Position numbers and translations under genes: made by a program. A stretch of 64,000 nt of DNA from Haloactinospora alba (GTDB lineage Bacteria > Actinomycetota > Actinomycetes > Streptosporangiales > Streptosporangiaceae), in NCBI RefSeq assembly GCF_006717075.1, contig NZ_VFQC01000001.1, forward strand, positions 2,961,501 to 3,025,500, read 5' to 3'. This document shows, piece by piece, positions 61,714 to 64,000 of this stretch (positions are counted from its first letter, which is position 1; every line of letters begins with the position of its first letter). A model generated the notes under the pieces. It was not told the origin of the DNA and did not search any database. It saw only the letters and a list, made by a program, of their open reading frames with translations.

Positions 61714-63657
61714 ATGCCCGAGACAACACGACACTCCTACGACGTGGTGGTGATCGGGGCCGGGGGTGCCGGCCTGCGCGCCGCGATCGAGGCACGCCAG
61801 CAGGGAAAGCGGACAGCGATCGTCTCCAAGTCCCTCTTCGGCAAGGCGCACACCGTCATGGCCGAGGGCGGGGCGGCGGCCGCCCTCGGCAACGTCAACG
61901 CCGGCGACGAGTGGCGGGTGCACTTCCGCGACACGCTGCGCGGCGGCAAGTTCATGAACAACCCGCGCATGGTCGAACTGCACGCCCAGGAGGCCCCGCA
62001 GCGCATCCTGGAGCTGGAGTACTGGGGTGCGCTGTTCGACCGCACCGAGCAGGGACGCATCAGCCAGCGCAACTTCGGCGGGCACGAGTACCCGCGGCTC
62101 GCCCACGTCGGCGACCGCACCGGGCTGGAGATGATCCGCACCCTGCAGCAGCGCGTCGTCCAACTGCAGCAGGCCGACGCCGCCGAGCACGGCGACCCGG
62201 ACGCCATGCTGCGGGTGTTCGCCGAGACCACCGTGACCGAGCTGCTCACCCTCCCCGACCCCACGAGCGGGGGCGCCGGCGGCCGGATCGCGGGGGCGTT
62301 CGGATACGACCGGGAGACCGGCGACCACCTGGTGTTCGAGGCACCCGCCGTCATCCTGGCCACCGGCGGTATCGGAAGGTCGTTCCAGGTCACCTCGAAC
62401 TCGTGGGAGTACACCGGGGACGGGCACGCCCTGGCGCTGCGCGCCGGCGCCGAGCTGCTGAACATGGAGTTCGTGCAGTTCCACCCCACGGGCATGGTGT
62501 GGCCGCCGTCCGTGACCGGGATCCTGGTGACCGAGTCCGTGCGCGGCGACGGCGGGGTGCTGCGCGACTCCGAGGGCCGGCGGTTCATGTTCGACTACGT
62601 GCCCGCCGTGTTCCGCTCCCAGTACGCCGAGACGGAGCGCGAGGCCGACGGGTGGTACTCCGACCCGGAGAACAACCGCCGCCCCCCGGAGCTGCTGCCG
62701 CGCGACGAGGTGGCGCGCGCCATCAACAACGAGGTGAAGCAGGGCCGCGGAAGCCCGCACGGCGGGGTCTACCTGGACATCGCCAGCCGGCTCCCGGCGG
62801 AGGAGATCACGCGCAGGCTGCCCTCGATGCACCACCAGTTCCGGGAGCTCGCCGACGTCGACATCACCGCCGAGCCGATGGAGGTCGGGCCCACGTGCCA
62901 CTACGTGATGGGCGGTGTCGCCGTGGACGCCGACACCGGCGCGGCCGGCGTTCCCGGCCTGTTCGCCGCGGGTGAGGTCGCCAGCGGGATGCACGGCTCC
63001 AACCGGCTGGGCGGCAACTCGCTGTCGGACCTGCTGGTGTTCGGCCGCCGCAGCGGTCTGGGCGCCGCGGACTATGTCACCGCGCTGGGCGGCGAGTACC
63101 CCTCCCCCGCCCCGGAGGACCTCGAACGGGCGGCGGCCGCCGTGGACGCGCCGCTGGAGCGCGACCGCGGCGAGGACCCCTACGCGCTGCACCACGAGAT
63201 CCGCGCGGTCATGCACGAGCTGGTCGGCATCATCCGCAGCGGTTCCGAGATCGAGCGGGCACTGGGCGAGCTGGCGCAGCTGCGCGAGCGGGTCGCCGAC
63301 GTGCGCGCCACCGGAGGCCGGGTCTACAACCCCGGCTGGCACCTCGCGCTGGACCTGGCGAACATGGTGCTGGTGTCCGAGGCCGTCGCCCGCGCCGCCC
63401 TGGAGCGCGAGGAGTCCCGCGGCGGCCACACCCGGGACGACTTCCCCGAGATGTCGGCGCTGTGGCGGCGCGTCACCCTGGCCGTCTCCCGGGCGGACGA
63501 GGGGGTCGCGCTCGAACACCGCCCCCTGGAGGAGCTTCCCGGGGAGCTGCTCGAACTCTTCGACCGCGAGGAACTCGGCAAGTACCTCACCGCGGAGGAG
63601 ATGCCACCGGAGAAGGACTCCGCCGCTCCCGGCGCCGGGAGCGGGGAGGGGACCTGA
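61714..63657 (+). CDS. Fumarate reductase/succinate dehydrogenase flavoprotein, second copy
   Basis: A 647-residue flavoprotein. The FAD motif is VVVIGAGGAGLRAAIEA, and the covalent-FAD His is in LFGKAHTVMAEGGAAAAL. Substrate residues are in FVQFHPTGMVWPP and CHYVMGGVAVD. The arrangement anchor-SdhA-SdhB differs from the first operon (sdhCAB on the opposite strand), consistent with a distinct isoenzyme. Direction (succinate oxidation or fumarate reduction) cannot be set by sequence alone. Confidence 0.92.
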   Translation: MPETTRHSYDVVVIGAGGAGLRAAIEARQQGKRTAIVSKSLFGKAHTVMAEGGAAAALGNVNAGDEWRVHFRDTLRGGKFMNNPRMVELHAQEAPQRILELEYWGALFDRTEQGRISQRNFGGHEYPRLAHVGDRTGLEMIRTLQQRVVQLQQADAAEHGDPDAMLRVFAETTVTELLTLPDPTSGGAGGRIAGAFGYDRETGDHLVFEAPAVILATGGIGRSFQVTSNSWEYTGDGHALALRAGAELLNMEFVQFHPTGMVWPPSVTGILVTESVRGDGGVLRDSEGRRFMFDYVPAVFRSQYAETEREADGWYSDPENNRRPPELLPRDEVARAINNEVKQGRGSPHGGVYLDIASRLPAEEITRRLPSMHHQFRELADVDITAEPMEVGPTCHYVMGGVAVDADTGAAGVPGLFAAGEVASGMHGSNRLGGNSLSDLLVFGRRSGLGAADYVTALGGEYPSPAPEDLERAAAAVDAPLERDRGEDPYALHHEIRAVMHELVGIIRSGSEIERALGELAQLRERVADVRATGGRVYNPGWHLALDLANMVLVSEAVARAALEREESRGGHTRDDFPEMSALWRRVTLAVSRADEGVALEHRPLEELPGELLELFDREELGKYLTAEEMPPEKDSAAPGAGSGEGT

Positions 63658-63778
63658 CGCGGCGCCGGACGTCCGCACACCGTTTGCCAGGCCCTGTTTG
63701 ACGGACACGTCGACACCATCCGAAAGGAGGAAGGGGCGTCCTTCCCGCCCGACGGACGGGACCCGCGCCCCGACCGCT

Positions 63779-64000
63779 ATGACCACCACCCGAACGTTCC
63801 ACGTGTGGCGCGGCGACGGCGACGGTGACCTGGCCACCTACGAGGTCCAGGCCCAGGAGGGCGAGGTCGTGCTGGACGTGCTGCACCGGTTGCAGGCCAC
63901 CCAGGCTCCCGACTTGGCGGTGCGGTGGAACTGCAAGGCCGGCAAGTGCGGCTCGTGCTCGGTGGAGATCAACGGGCGACCCACACTGTCCTGCATGACC
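63779..64000 (+). CDS. Second sdh iron-sulfur subunit (partial, cut by window end)
   Basis: The first 74 codons. WNCKAGKCGSCSVEINGRPTLSCM is split across two cluster segments: CKAGKCGSC and the following Cys of the [2Fe-2S] centre. AAAGGAGG at 63723-63730 is about 50 nt from ATG 63779, with a small GGAAGG/CCTTCC hairpin between them, so the start codon or the use of this site is uncertain. The gene continues beyond the window. Confidence 0.88.
   Translation, partial: MTTTRTFHVWRGDGDGDLATYEVQAQEGEVVLDVLHRLQATQAPDLAVRWNCKAGKCGSCSVEINGRPTLSCMT

Overview
The window is very GC-rich actinobacterial chromosome, coding almost end to end on both strands. Actinobacterial markers are a mycothiol gene (mshB), DUF3117, DUF6912 and DUF3054 proteins, a 180-kDa-class NAD glutamate dehydrogenase, prfB without a programmed frameshift, and a tmRNA whose tag reads ANSKRTEVALAA. 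A secreted alpha-lytic-type protease (mature start ADIVGG) and the overall gene set suggest Nocardiopsaceae (Nocardiopsis/Thermobifida relatives). The family assignment is inference; no rRNA gene is present.

Layout. 1-5 kb: a flavin reductase preceded by a 28-codon leader peptide, nagA, a class V aminotransferase, a dienelactone hydrolase and a flavoprotein. 5-13 kb: a translation-quality and division block (ssrA, smpB, ftsX, ftsE, prfB). It is interrupted by a decayed IS200/IS605 element and carries a penicillin-binding-protein-like lipoprotein that has lost all its active-site motifs. 13-24 kb: glutamate/proline catabolism (gdh, pruA), two HAD proteins and an acyl-CoA dehydrogenase behind a perfect TetR-type palindrome. 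24-29 kb: an envelope-stress cassette (ECF sigma, zinc anti-sigma, RseB-like protein, HtrA) with a divergent O-methyltransferase. 29-40 kb: pepA, DUF3117, enoyl-CoA hydratase, tag, a LOG-family gene, and lysine/diaminopimelate genes dapE, dapD and dapC with fdxA. 40-50 kb: unknown and membrane proteins, mshB, an S9 peptidase, the secreted S1 protease and an MHS-type transporter. 50-55 kb: a GT-B-like protein ending in a 13-C tract, then a divergent pair made of a NOD-like (NB-ARC/TPR) ATPase and a small helical protein. 55-64 kb: trmH, a succinate dehydrogenase operon (sdhCAB), a divergent LysR regulator, and a second fumarate-reductase-like sdh operon cut by the window end.

The strongest candidate for an undescribed system is the pair at 52268-55034. 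The ATPase begins with a short motif (NLTQARDV) and the small partner ends with a matching one (TLVQGRDF), in otherwise unrelated proteins. This is the arrangement of bacterial NLR/effector pairs thought to signal by amyloid templating. Three further points deserve attention: a possible cysteine-sensing attenuator (614-788) with mutually exclusive hairpins, a pseudo-PBP in the fts/smpB operon, and a dispersed intergenic repeat that in three cases supplies the TAG stop codon of the adjacent gene.
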